Source: Strongylocentrotus droebachiensis (lineage: Eukaryota; Echinodermata; Echinoidea; Camarodonta; Strongylocentrotidae). Taken from it: DNA of 64,000 bases. The stretch lies in the NCBI GenBank assembly GCA_035222895.1, contig JAVYIG010002206.1, positions 186,001-250,000 on the forward strand, in the 5' to 3' direction. The notes under the pieces are model-generated. The model did not search any database and was not told the DNA's origin. It was given only the letters and a program-made list of their open reading frames with translations. Positions within the stretch are counted from its first letter, which is position 1; each line of letters begins with the position of its first letter. The position numbers were made by a program, and so were the translations under genes. This document shows positions 26,201 to 41,300 of the stretch, piece after piece.

Positions 26201-29200
26201 GTCAACTCCTCATCTTGCTGCTTGAGCTTCTGCTGGAGCTTCTCTGTCTCTCTTGTTTTCTCCTAGAAAAAAATTATGGCAATATTAATATGAATTATGA
26301 TGATTAGTAGGCCTACTGATGATACCAACAACAACAATAACATTACAAAATACTACCACTAATAATAATGTTACACCAAAATATAAATGGCTCTTCAAAA
26401 TTGTTTTCTTATCTAAAACATAATTCTCTACATCAAAAGGACATACCTTTTTTCTTTTACATATACATTTTCAATTGTTTCAGTACAGGGATTTTCTACA
26501 TAACTTATTTTATCTTTAAATGTCATATGTATCAACTTTTAGTTCCAATTGTTAAAAAAACCAAAAAACTTATCAAATAAAATAAAATCAAGGAAACCCC
26601 AAACCCTCTCATTGTAAAGCCCATAATACAAACCACTGAGCAAAAGTTTTCCCCATACCTTTATTACTTGTACTGCCACAACTATCATATGAAGAAAATC
26701 CTCCTTGCTACCCATCCCAACTTTTTGTAGATCAAACTATTCCAATTCTTTACAACATCTCCCAACACTTGTGGCGTGTTAGTATTCCTGCAATCGGTTA
26801 CACACAAAGTCCATCTCCAATAATGGATCACATCACAGACATGTAGGCATTCTAACTTATTCACATGCTCCGTCAGCTTTAGGTTCTTAATCCTCTTTAT
26901 TCTCAATCGCTCGCAGAAAGAATACAGATCAATAAATCAATAATGGTAGCAATCAGATTCCATTGAAATGGGCAAGAGATAAGCCTCCTACAATACAATA
27001 ATCATTATCCAGCGGTGTTGGAAATCCATGTCCAGTCGATCAGGTCAGCGTATAATTATAGTTGAGTTGACAGCAGTAGACGGAATGTCCACTTTGTGCG
27101 AGAGTCAAAGTCTACAAACGTATCCCTAGGTCTTGTCAGTAATTCAGATCAAAGTGAAGCATAAACCATATAACCCAATATAAAAGTGCAGTGAGTACCA
27201 CTAAAAAGAAGAAAATATGATCCTAATAAACTGACTGTGTGAACTTATATGCCTACTAACAAGATGTCAAAACAACAAAACCGGGAACAAAACATCCGGC
27301 AATATAATATAATTGCGCCCTAGAAAAAGGGTTCATGACCATTTGACTTCCAAAGTAAACTTAAATCTCCATTAACTGCTATAAAGGGACAGAGTTTAAT
27401 CTGGACACTTGACGATAAGTCTCTTTGCTTAGTCCCTTCCATACACTATGATGGTGTTTACACACCATCAGTGAAGTGCCTACACTTTAACAAGAGTAAA
27501 TAAGGAGTGGGCATCTGTTCATACATGTATTGCATGCCATATGGTCTCTCATCTTGCTAACCCCTTGACACTGAGAGGAATATTCAAGATATTTAATTGC
27601 CAGATGTTTCATTTGTATTAGGTTGGGGTGCATTTCCATTCTACATCAATCAAACATTCCCAAATTATGAATCTATTTTTTTGTTGCTAAAAGAGAAAGC
27701 CTCTATATTTACCTTTGTTACGTAAGATAGACCCATTTATACTCAGAAAGGCTCATTCAGGCATATTCACATATTTTCTAAATGTTCTCATAGATCTATA
27801 TAACAACATTTTGGCTGTAAAACTAATGAAAATGTCTTTTTTAAACTATATTTCTTTAAATATTGCTTTCATCCAAAGAGGCGATTCACATTAATACTAG
27901 TCGTCAAAAAGATGATGTTTTAGAAATTTTTAAATAAAATATATGAAACAAGTTAACTTACTACAGAACAATTCCATCAGACAGTAACAACTGCAATACA
28001 TCTCTAAAGACCTTACAATTGGCCTTTCTGCACTAATCCAACTTCAATGAAATTACAGCTATCTATCACAAGTTTGTGGAGAAGAAAAAGTTTTTCATAG
28101 AAAAATTTCTCTCTACTTAAATTTGCACTTTGGCCAAAACTGATACTGAAAGATGACTAGTTCAGCTGAGTCATATTCTCCTTCAGCTGTATAGTGTGAG
28201 TATGCAGATTTATATTTTTTTTAAATCTAAAGTTTATACAATGTTTAAAAAAGAATGCTTCAAAGTTCAAGTTTGGGCATCTTCTACTGAGTGTGATTTA
28301 TGATCCAGTCACTTCTAAGATGGAGGTAGTAATGGGCCTTTTAATGGTCTAGTAATGACAGGTATAGGCTATTAATACTGGACTATAAACCCTATTAAGA
28401 CACTCCAGCCTTGGCAAGTGACCAGATGGCGTCAACAAAGGTTTAATGAAGATTAAGAGCCTTATTCATCTATCATATATGTCTAATGTTGGAATCGAAA
28501 TTAAATTTCCCATTACATAATAGTCACATTATAACTACTATGTATAGAATTAAGCTATACAAAATATGACTATCAATACTTTTGTTATTACATACCCATA
28601 CATGTTCCCAAATAGTAATTTGCCCTAAACCTTTAAATATCAGCATTAAAGACATGACTTCTCAAAAATAGAGACATTTCAGAGTGAACTTTTAGAAGAT
28701 GTGGTCTATTCTGATACAGGCATCCAAATATCAGATAAAGAAAGGAAATTTGTTGCGCCACGCTTTGGCTTATATAATAAGAAATCTGTGACTATATAAA
28801 ACAAAAATTAGTGTAACCAATATGAATAAAATCCATATTTATGGTAGGTCAGGTCTAAATACCTTTGCTATTGACACGTATCTCTTATCCATTCAAGCAG
28901 AGTTTTGCTCAAGCCAAATTTAATACGGTAAAAACCCAAGTCTAAAATTGTTTTTGTTTAGCAGAACATAGACCAACATGTAGTGTCAAATTCAATAAAA
29001 TTATAAAAGTCTAATTACCTGTGCCATTTGACCTCTTATCTGGTCTAGCTGAGTTTGTATCTCTTGCCTAGCCTCCTCTCTTGCCTTTGAGACGGCTTCT
29101 ACTTTCTCTCTTCCAGCAGCTAGGTTCTCATCTCTCAACTTCTCCAATTCCTTCATGAAAAAAATAACATACAAAAAGAAATTAACTTACTGTGTATAGC

Positions 29201-32200
29201 TTGAATTATGCACAGATCTGTTTTAAATTCATGGAGAGGTATTAAAGAAAGAAACAAAGGCATTAAAATTGATTTTTAAACAATTGTGTTGCCTCAGTGT
29301 AAACCTCTTTTATATCTATTTGGCTGTGATGAAGAGGAGAAACCTTTTGATGAAAATTGTTAATTTACATATCCATTTTTTGTGTGGAGATATACTGGTT
29401 TATGAATTGAATGGAACATTTTCTTGCCATACTGTGTACTATCATAGCAGTGATCTAGGCACACAATTAATTATGTAAAATAAAACTCTTTACAACAATA
29501 TATTTCATATTTTCATCATAAAGATACATCTTTTCCTAAGATTTGGCTTCTTTCACATTACATAAATGATTGCAGTCAAATAATCTTGATGAATGATAAC
29601 AACCGATGGATAATGATAACAACCGATGGATTATGATAAAAAAAAAAAAAACTACCAGAATCTAACACAATGTATATTGAATTTGTTAAAGATACTGGCA
29701 TTTATCATTTCTGATCTCATTTACCTCTTTCATATTACTATGGCTTGTCTTGAGAGTGCCTCTCAGCTGCTTCTCTCTCTTAAGCTCTTCTTTGAGCTGC
29801 TTGGTTTCTATAGCAACCGCATCCTCTTTGGCCAGTGCTTCCCTTTGTCTCTCTTTCTCTGACTCCGTCTCAAAGATGGCCTTCTGCTCCTCCAGTGCTT
29901 TCTGGATCTGAAGTTGAAGGGAAACATCAATATTGTTAGTAATATAGTGGAAAACCATCGAAGGTGATACCATGTGGTAAAGAATCTCCAATTAACGCTG
30001 ATATTGACTGTTTCTTATCATGCAGAAGACCGCTTTTCATAGTCAGAAAGATAAATTATGAAAATATAAAAGTTAATCTGACTGAAAAATTGAGATAATA
30101 ATGAGATAAATAATAAACTGTCTATTTTTTAACAGGGATTGTATTTATCTTTGGACATACAACAATCCCACGACTTTACAGAAAAAATATGTTTTGTAAA
30201 TCAAATTATGCGTGAGCTGTGTGTAAAATGTCTGCACTTTGTGAGTGAAAAAAAAATGAGCATATTATATGAAAATTATGTGTAAAATACATATGCATGT
30301 GAATTGTGTGTAATTTGTGTTTAAATAGTTTCTCCTGATTTATGAATGAAGTTTGAATCTCTCTGATGGTGTTCATACTTGTTCCTGTGCCTCCTGTCTC
30401 ATCTGATCTCCCAGTGTTCTGGTAGAGATCTCCTGCTGTGACAACTTCTCTCTTACCTCCTTCAATTCGGATTCTTTCTCCTGAAATTTCAATAAAATCA
30501 AAGCTTTCAGTTATGATAATGATCAAATCAGTACAGTTATGAATATTTCTACCTGTACCGCACTATTTATTCTTACTATCATTTACTTTATTGCTATTTC
30601 ATAATTTTACATGCACTCCTTGCAATCCCATTACGCTAACCCATAGCTAGTAGAGAGATATAGTTATGTCACAGGAAGTTGCTCTCTTTCATGGGTCAAA
30701 TTTTTGGAGCTCCCAAATAGTTCCCTCCCATAGACATTGTATGTTGGAGGGAAGTATTTGTAGCTCCGTGAATTGACCTTTGAGCCAAACACATGTGTAT
30801 GTGTGTGTGTGTGTCACAACTACATGTATCTCCCTCAATAAAGCTAAAGCCGGGGTAATAATAAATGTGCCTCGGAATAGAATTATCTAGATAGATGGCG
30901 CTATAGAAATGCCTATTATTATTATTATTATTAATATGCTATGAGATGAACCAATTGTTTTTACTCTACTTAAAGAGAAGACATTAATGAGTTCTTTACA
31001 TCTGTAATTGCATTCCATGAACGCTTGGTAACTTATGAGATTGAGACAGCTGTGACCAACATATATTTGCTCCATAAACTAAGCTTATTCAATGTTTTAT
31101 AGTTACAATAATTGAGTTGAAACTGAGGCAAGAATGACAACTTTGGATTGCTTCCATTAAGAATCCATTTAGAATCCATTTAGTTTTACCAATAGATTTC
31201 TGGGTTGTGACAGCATCAAACTTCACCAACTAATAATAAATATTTCATTATATTTAGATAAGACTACTATCCGCTACTGACCTCATTTTCCTTTTCAAGT
31301 TGAGTTTGTCTTTGAGTGGCCTGTGTCTGTTGTTTGGTTAATACTTCTTGGTGTGCTTTCTCTAGTGTTTTCTTTTGCTGTATAGAAAAAATACAAAAAA
31401 TGAGTGATAAACATGGCCAGAAAGAAATACAATATAAAAGAGAGATACATGCCACATGTTTTAGAAACAGGGATAAAATAAAAAGAGAGGTGAGAGAGTT
31501 CAATTCTTGTGTCATGGATATACTTTCTTAATTGCATAAATTTGTTCTGGTTACTCTTCAACAATTTACCTGAAGCCCCTGCTCCACTCTTAATCAGCAA
31601 ATATTTATATTAAACTGTTTATTCCTTTCAGATTCACCTAGTGGTAGGCAACTGGTGTTCTTGTACAAAATGCATATTGCTTTAATTATCCTTATATCTG
31701 ATCCAGTTCCATTCATAAATATTTGTTTCAAAGCTTTTTTCTTGCAACTAGAAAGTGCTTATCAAGTTTGTCCCAAATGAGTTTTGCCTCTTGGATAATA
31801 ACGGTTATCAACAACTGCTTCTTCTTCTCAGTATTCATTCATTCACTCACCTGATCCAGTTCTTCATCCTTCTCCTTCAGGAGCTTTCCCCTTAGCTCCA
31901 CCAGGGCCACCTCCTTGACCGTCTCTGCTTTCCTGGCTTGCATCTCCCTCTCCTTCTCTAGCTCGTCCACCTGTAAAAGGATTAATAATCATTAATTGTG
32001 AAAAAATAGCACTAGAATATTATTATGATCATAATTATTTTCACCATCACCATCCTCATTATAACTATCATAAAAAATTATCATTTTCATCATCATAATC
32101 ATCATCAACATCATCATCTTTATCTACCTCATTACCACTATCATCAACATTACCATCTCAATCATCATCATTATAGTCATCATCATCTTCACCATCATCT

Positions 32201-32328
32201 TCATCATTATCTCCAACATCTTCATCATCTCCATCATCATCATCATCATTATTGCCATCATTTCCATCATCATTATCATCTTCATCTTCCTCATTATTAA
32301 CATCATCTCATCATCATCATCATCGTCG

Positions 32329-32359
<31 letters not shown>

Positions 32360-35300
32360 TGTCGTCATCATCATCATCAACATCATCACCATCATCATCA
32401 TCATCATGAACATCATCATCATCATCATCATCATCATCTTCATCATCATCATCATCACCCTCATCATCATCTCCGTCATCAAATGCATTGCAAGGATACT
32501 ATTAGAGCTTTCAAGGAATCTTGCCCATATGATTGAACCCATTGACTTCTAAATAACCTTATCTCCATAGGGGTTTTACTGGGACCACACAGTGCCCAGA
32601 GTTGATGGGTTACAACAGAATACAGACAATGAAAGTTTAATAACCTTATTAGTTAGCTCTAGCACCTCCTGTCCCTGTCCTCTGATCCGATCCTGCATGC
32701 GTGTCGTCACCACATCCTTGTCCAAGAGGGCGCTCTCCAAGGTTGTGATGCGCCGTGTGGATTCAGAGAGCTTGTGACGCTGATCAGCAGACTCTGTGCT
32801 TGCTTTGCCTTGCATTTCTTCCATGGTGGTAGTTTTCTCCTAGGGTATGATAATTTGATAAAATATATTATAACAATATTGTCTTGAAGTCTATTACTCA
32901 TACTATTTTTAAAATGTCTTTCGGTGAAGATAAACTTAAAGGAGGAGTATCCTAACTGTTCTGAAGGAAAAAAGACAGAAACTGAAAAACTCACTTTTTA
33001 AAGTGTAAGATCAGTAAATGAAACAATAAGCCCTTTAAATTGTTAGTACATACTTTTCAAATATGAAGCAAAACAGAACAATAAAAACATATATTTGGTC
33101 AAGCTCTTTGCATTCAAAGTGTTTAACTTTTAGAAATGAGACCAGACAACACCCTTCCAGTGAACAATAACTACAACTTCATGTAATCAGTGTAAATGAT
33201 GTTACCAATAGTTTGTTTTGATGTTCATTCTAAATGTCAAAGCCCCACTGCACTAGTTTAGCAAGGAGGGATTAGACTTCCATGCATCAAATCAGCTCAA
33301 TTATCATAAGAAAAAAGCAGATCATGGGGGACCTTCATGGGGGCATTAATATAATCTAATCCTTACCAATAGCTGCTTGTGGTGATCATTCTCTGAGTTC
33401 TTCAAGGCTTCCTGGGCTTCAGATAGCTCCTTCTTGAGGTCTGACTCTATCAACTTCAAACTCTCAATTTTCCCTCTCCCTTCCTCAAGATCCTGAACAA
33501 TGATGAAAACAAAGGTAAAATTAAAGTGACTCAGATTCTGAAACAAAAATCCTAGATTTAGCTCATGGCGCAATGATAACTATAAGCCTTTAGGTCAGTC
33601 AGGAACCCCATGATTTTTACAAGCCAATTGCCTGTCTGATTATCAAGATATTTATGATTGGAAAATCGAAATCAAATTTTCTGTTTTGTTAACGGTATTT
33701 ATAACACTACAGTCTACTAGGGAAAATGAGTATGGTAAAACCGGTCACTCAAAGATTTTTACTTTTTGGAGGCACTTCATGATCATTTTGAAGCATACTA
33801 TTTTTTTAGGGCTTCAATTTTACACCATATCACAGACACTGATAACACGTAGGGCCTTGCATCTCAGATTAAACATTTTTAAACGATGGCTTTAATAACA
33901 CAATGATGATTTGCAAATGTGTCATGGCAGTTAGTGCACAATTGGTCTTCTGTAATTTATGTAGAAAGGGCATTGGATATCAATGTGGCAGATCCCACCT
34001 CACAGGTTTAAGCTAGCAAGCACCCATCACCGATTTTATTGGATCCGTTGCATCACTTGCAAAGGAAAAATTACAAGAAGGTTATAGTTATCATAATTTG
34101 ATTATGTGGGCATACTGCATGGAACTGAAACGTATTCATTTGATGCATCTTCAGAGCAGCCTTTCACCACTTACTTCTTGTAATTTCTCCACCCTGGCTC
34201 TTGATGCCTTCTGGCTCTCAAATAGCTCCTGCCTGGTCTGATCCAGCTGTCTCACTACCTCGTCACGCTCCTCCTTAGAGACGTGGCTCCCTCGCTCCGT
34301 CTCCAGCTCCACCTGGAGCTCATCTCTCTCACGGATCACTCCAAGGATCTAAGGGAGGAAGAGGGGTATGAAGAAATTGGAAATGAGGATTGAAACTGAC
34401 CACTACACTATAGGCATTCATTATCACCACTATGAGAGCTGAGTTACTGCAATTTATAATGCAAAAATATCATAGCTGGAAAGACAATAATTCAATTGAT
34501 TTAACACAGAGTTAATGCCCTTCTGGCCCTCAGCAGACAATATGATAAACATTTATATTGAGACTTGTATTTCTCAATAAATTTGTTTTTTGTTTAAATA
34601 GAATAGAATGGAGAGTGCTCTCTGTAATCAAAACTTAGAAATTAAGTCCTACCTGAGATATCTAACTACTTTCTACCACACATGAACTGAACTAAAAAGA
34701 GTTGATTTGCAATGAACAACTTCCAAATAAACTATGGTGTTGTGGCGTATTGGATAAGTCGTCGGACTGTGAATCACAGGGTCCGCGGTTCGATTCCCGC
34801 CGCGGCACTAATGTACTTTAATGTGTTAAATGGGTACCGGTAGGAAGGAATTCCTTAAAATACTGTGAGCGTTGAAATCGGCAGCCTAGCATAGCCGGGT
34901 AATGTTGCAAGGATGATACGTGCGCTATATAAGAATCCAATATTATTATTATATCCACAGAGTCTCAAATCTGGCATGTTATCTGGTTTTACATATCGAA
35001 AGAAAATCAGAGCCCATCAACTTTTCTGTTATACCTCCTCTGCTGATAGCCCAATCTGAGCGAGACGACCGCTGGCTCCATCGTCTGGAGGATTTTTCCT
35101 GGCAGTGCTGATGCCCTCCTCTAGATCTTTCAGCTCCCTCCTGGCTTGGTCTCGCTGGTATTCTAGCACCATCAGCTCAGATCTAACCATTCATAAAAAC
35201 AATATAAATCAAAATCAAATATAAAAGCATTAAAACAAAAGATGAACCTGCAGAGGGGGTGATCAAAAACCACAGAGGTTTATCGGGATCATCCCCTGCT

Positions 35301-38300
35301 TAAAATTTAAACATCAAAATACAATAATTTTTTCAAAAATTAAACAATAAACACATACAAAAACATAACGGTATATAAATATTACAAGCAAATCTATGTG
35401 TGGGGTGAAAGGAAACTGTATCAACACTAGAAGAACAAAAATGATTGAAAAGTTCCCTAATGGTCCCTCCTTTATTGAAGAGGCATCAAATCTAATATAC
35501 ATATCGTGAATTAGTATGAAGTTACTAGCACATTTTTAATTAAGCTTCAGCAAAGAACAAACAAACAAAGCAAATATAATGACATTGATATGTTAGCAGG
35601 AATGCACCCTTGGGAGTGGAGAATGTGCATACATTGAATCCAATGACCACATAATTATAGATCTTTAAAGTATGTGCTTCAAGACATAAGAGAACTATAA
35701 TATATACATGTAAATCTAGAATAGCATCATGTTTTGTATAAGAATCTAGTAAACATACATGGAAGATCATTATTTCAAACAATTTAATCATTGAGAAAAC
35801 AGTTACATTATATGAAGCAGACGTCGAGGAGTATTGTCAACAACCAACATGCAATAACCAGCTCAGTATGCCCCCATTGAGCCATCCCTGACATGCATGC
35901 AAGCTCATGCAACTGGAAACAAGATGTCACTTTCAAATGCCACATCTCGTTTCCCCCAAATCAACAGTAATCGTCTATTGGCTAACACCAATACAACAAG
36001 GTGAGAAGACCATGTGTATTCCTCACACAAATGTAATTGTCTCAACCATCAAAATGTCACCTGTGTTCTACATGTATGATGTACATGTAAACCTTTAGAT
36101 ATATGATGTTGTAACATCTCAATAAAAACAATTTCTGACCCCCCCCCCCCCCCCCCGAATCATCAATGCCCATATGCATTCTTCATTCTGAATAGGGCAG
36201 TTAATCAGACAATTCAATTGGCACTCTACAAAAAAAAAATGTCCAAGTTTCATTTGCATTTCAAACACTTCTATTATCATGCCTTTTATGACTAATAATG
36301 CATTTCTCCCCCCCCCCTCCCCTTTCCCACACTTCAACAAATACTCATTACAAATTGGAAATTGGAAAGAGATTGAAAATCTCATGATTAACAGTCAATG
36401 ACAATCAGTATAATTAATCTAGCACAGACAGTGCCAATCCTACACAGAGTCTAATTGCATTTTTATGAGATGCAGCAGTTGCACCTCTGATTGTCATTTA
36501 ATCATTTGTTAAATGCCCTGGCTTCAAAAGCCACTAAAACCACAAGCTACTGCATTTCACTATTCTTCCTCCCTTTTCTCATTTTTGATGCACCTATATG
36601 AAAGCACAAATACACGACACAAAATGCATGCACTGGAAAATCTGCATTTTTGAAAAATTACATGTCTAGTGAAGATTTTATGATTCACTAATGACCAATA
36701 AACAACCCTGAGACAAGAATTGTTTTTCGACATACGTCTCACAGCTGGAGTTTTGTCCATGATGATAATCCCCCCCCAAAAAAAAAATTAAAAAAAAAAA
36801 AAAATATATATATGTGAATTTGAGTAGGAGGAAACACTGTTTTTAGAAGAAAACACATACTTCTCTAGGAAGACAAGTTTCCCAAACTATTTTGTCCTCT
36901 CAAAGCTTTCCATGCTTTCTGATTTGTTATGAGATCAACCAGATGCACCAAGAAACTAAAAAGAAACATACCTTAATTGTCATCAAATCATTTTTGAGCC
37001 TACTCCATAAATTACCTGTACACACATGCAAATGCATAGTAATGCCTGGTAATACACATCCCCATATCAGCTTGAGGCCGCAATACAAAATTAAAACATT
37101 CCAAATCCAAAGTGAAATGGAAAGGTAAGGGCAAGGACATTTTACTTTGATTCATTAATTAGCCTCCTTAACAACTTGAATTGGAAGGATACAAACGGCA
37201 GCCAAAAATAGAAGACAGAGGTGAATCCTAAATTTGTTCATCATAAAAAAAAAGGGGGAGGGGGCATATTTCTGGACTTGTTTCCTGAAGAATTGTCATT
37301 TAGGTTTTAAATTAGAGGAGGGAGCGAAATGAGGGGGGAGGGGGGCTCAGGGCGAGGCACAGATTGCAGTTGTACATCCCCTCCAAATATGCCAGTGATA
37401 TCAAAATCCCTTTGATACATGCCCTCACAAACTTGTTAGATGTTTATTCATGAAGGCAAATCTTTTTGCAATGGCCAACTCTTCCCATTAGGTGATTAAG
37501 AACACCCCAATAATCTGCTTGAGTAGAAACCTTGTTACATAAGCAAGATGCCTATATGAAACAAGGAATTATTCATTTCATAGCCATAGGCTCACACAAT
37601 CTCTTCCCATATATCTTGTTTTATGGACATCTCGAATGCACCAGTCCAAAGCACAATTAGAGTGCCTCCAAAGGATTTATTTTTAAACTTTTAAAGGTTA
37701 AATTGTTGAGTGTATTCACTCTTTTATGCAGCCATATTCTTAAGATCTATTTGAGTGTAGAATCAGGTTTTATGTGCTTATGAATCATGGCAGCAGCCAA
37801 AATGACATACTCAAGCCCAAGGCTCTTAATCTATGTATCTTATTACACACAGTTAGTAAGGGTGCTTTATTTGAGCCTCTATTGCGCAAAACTATCCCTT
37901 TTTTCACATCCACATGCCGTTCAATACAAATAGAACATATTCATATTTCGCTACCAAGCTTTCATTGATGGAGTTAAGGAGGATTTTGCGCAATGTGTCT
38001 AATTGTTCAACAGTTTGTTTTTTCATTAAAAAAAAAAATCTTAAAATGAAAAAAAAATCTTGTGATTTGACAATTTTAATAATGTTAGTGACATTAGAGA
38101 GAAATAAAGAACTAATGTCATATCAAGAGATTTCTCTCTGTTGGATGAAATAAAATAGATAAATGTCATATGTCATAGAGGACACATAACATGGCACTGA
38201 ATTGCCCTTTAATATGTCCAGTCTGAATAAGGCTTTAGGAGTTTGCATGACAGCTCCTGTTATACCAATAAAGGATGTTATCTCACCTGAGTCCATCTCC

Positions 38301-41300
38301 TTTCTCTACGCTCATCCTAGCCATCTCTTCTGCTTGCTGGATGTCACTCTTATTCCTCTTCACTGCTTCATGGAGTGTCTTCAATTCCTCCACCGCATCC
38401 TATCACATCAAAATATCAAGAGTGGATGTTAGGTGAAGAATGTTTGCAGGCATTCTTTTTAAATAATGGATAACATAGACCTGGGGGGGGGGGGTGGAGA
38501 GGGGTTTTTCACAAAGACTAAGATCGACTTTAAGTTGGACTTAACTATGGCAGGCCATTCATGCCACTAGTTGTTCTCACCATTGGTTTCTCAATTATGA
38601 TCTTCAGATAATATTTTTTCCTTCAATAATGAACTATCAAAAAAAGTAAATTCTGTAGATTTGTGACCATGATTTGTACGTCCATCGAGAGACCAATGCC
38701 AGTAAATGGTGAGAATAAACAGTGGCATGAACAGTCTGCCATATTTAAGTCCAACTTAAAGTTGATCTTAGTCTTTGTGAAACACTCCCTTGGGGTGGTA
38801 TTCTGAAAACGAGGTTATCTAATGAAAGTAAACAGTTTTTGATTTTCATAGCAACTCATAATGAGGACAAACCACTGATATTTGCACAAAGCTGACTGCC
38901 AGCTTTGTGCAAAGTTTAAAAAAACATCTGTACAATTACTAATGGTAAGTGTAAGCACGGTTTGTTATGACAATTTATACTGTTTTCCCTAACATAAAGT
39001 GTATAGCCCCTAGTAGAACTATCAGGAAAGTGAAAGTCGTTCATAGCAAAAAGCTCAACAAAAAAATATTTTAAGGAAGGAGATAATTAAGAAATGTAAA
39101 CATAGACTACCAAGAAAACCTTTGAGGAAATGAAAATGATGGGCTATGTTGCAAAGTCAGAAAAATATGATGCATCAGAAAATATATATTAACACAGATA
39201 CAAGGATATGTTTGCGTAACAGGCTATATCTGAAATAGGATAGGGGTTACAATGGTTAGGTTAAGGGTTGTGCACAGTGTTAGTTAAGTATTTGGTTAGT
39301 GAAGAAAAAAAAACACAACAACAAGGAGAACATACAAAATAAAGTGGGGGAGCAAGAGAGAGAGATAGAGCGAGAGATAGAGAGAGAGATAGAGAGAGAG
39401 ATAAAGAGAGAAAGAGATAAAGAGAGAGAGAGAGCGGGAGAGAGGGGGGAGAGAAAGAGAGAGAGAGAGAGAAAGAGAAAGAGATGGGGGGGGGAAAGAG
39501 AAACAGAGTTCTGAATTTAAACAAAATAATCTAAGAGAGTGGAGGAGGACTTACAATCAACAAGAAAGCTACAGGAGAAATTCCTACCTGTTTCCTGTTT
39601 TTCAGATCTTTCAAACTGGCTTGCATTCCGTCCAGGCTGGAACGAAGACTGTTCTCTGATTGTACCTAGCAGAGAAATAATAGAACTCATGAATATTCAT
39701 CATGAACTGGAGGTGGCATGTTGATGAACAGGATGATTACAAATCAATTAAAAGTGCAGGATGATATGAAGACAGCAAATAATGCACCAATGAACTAGGA
39801 AGCCATCCATAATCTTGCTTTTTAGTTTTGAAAAATTAAAACAACATTTTCCAGAATATCTGTTCTTCAAAGAGATAGGTCAGCAGGGGCAATAGAAGAT
39901 GTCAGGATCAGAGTAAGATAAAATGAAAGAAATGTGAGAAATAGAGAAAGAGATAGAGAGACAGAGAGGGGAGCAAGAGAAAGACACTGGAAAAGGGGGA
40001 GCAAGATAAAGACATTGGGAGAGAGGGAATGAGACACAGAGAGAGAGCGAGAGAGAGAGAGATACGGAGGGGGACTGTGGGAAGAAGAACAATTTAAAAC
40101 AAACTGTGAAACACAAAAATATAACTTTTTCAACAAATGTTTTTTTCTTCAGTTTCTTATGACGTCCATCAACTACATAATATTTTCAATAAATTGTTAA
40201 TATCAAATTAGTGACCAGTCACCTGCCAACATCAACCAGAGTTAACTGCTTGAAAAGAGCAAAGGAATGAGCTTCAGATGTAACAAAATAATCAGGATAT
40301 AATCACACGCATGTCGATCGATCGTGCAGCAGATTTGCAAAGGACAGTTAGGCACAATGGAAATGAATACCTTTTATTAAATCAAATTAAGTTTGGTATT
40401 TATACATCTACCTATATGAAATATATAATCATGGATACATTACTCTGATGATAAAAGGCTTTATAAGTGCTTTATTATTCTTTTTCTCTTTCATAACATT
40501 CTTGAATACTGCAAAGGATAGGTCTAAAATGTTTTGATTGTGGTAATCTTTACAGTAATGCAAGATATCCTAGGTTGATAAATGTTGTTATTATGTGTAC
40601 GCCTTATGTATATATGATAAGAACTATTGATGTTTTAAAACTTTGTTATCATAATTATCACCACCTCCATTACGTTCCTCATAACCATCTTCATCAACAT
40701 CATCATAACCACCATCACCACCACCTTGATCATCGTCATCATCATTTGCAACATCATTATGACGACAGTCATCATCATCAGATCATCCTCGATATCACCA
40801 CCACCACCACCACCACCACCACCACCACCACCACCACCACCACCACCATCACCACCACCACCACCATTACCACAATCATCGCACAAGAACAAGATCAAGT
40901 ACGTACCATGTGTTGTAACATTGCTTGTTGCTCAGCTTGCCTCTGTGGATCCATGTACCCCGCCCCGCGGCCGCTGTGACTAGGGTGGGGTGTGGAAGTC
41001 ATCTGAGGCTGACCAACACTTCTCAGACCAGGATGTTCATGAGATGAAGGTTGTAACCTGGGCTCGTGTCCCTCAGACTGGTGAATGTTCCCCTCTCTGT
41101 GCTGAGCACCTTGAGTAGAACTTGGCTTGGCACTGTGAAGAAATGATAATGACTGGTGAATGTAGGGCAAAATATTCTGACATTGTGGAATGAAACACCA
41201 AGATAATCATTATCCTACAGTGCTCAAGGTGCTCCCTTATTACACTGGCCAAAGACACTGGCTTTAGCAATACCACCAAGTACAGTGCTCACAGCATGCA

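Noticed and set aside
26685-26906. 73-codon minus frame as an extra exon in intron 13
   Set aside because: It lacks coiled-coil character and suitable splice borders, and exons 13 and 14 already join in phase.
32025-32536. His-rich plus frames and Met-rich minus frames
   Set aside because: They are products of the TCA/ATC microsatellite, not metal-binding proteins.
34737-34808. Possible tRNA gene (GTG at the anticodon position)
   Set aside because: Box A and box B are present, but the T and anticodon stems do not pair properly, and a SINE body and (ATT)n tail follow. It is a SINE head.
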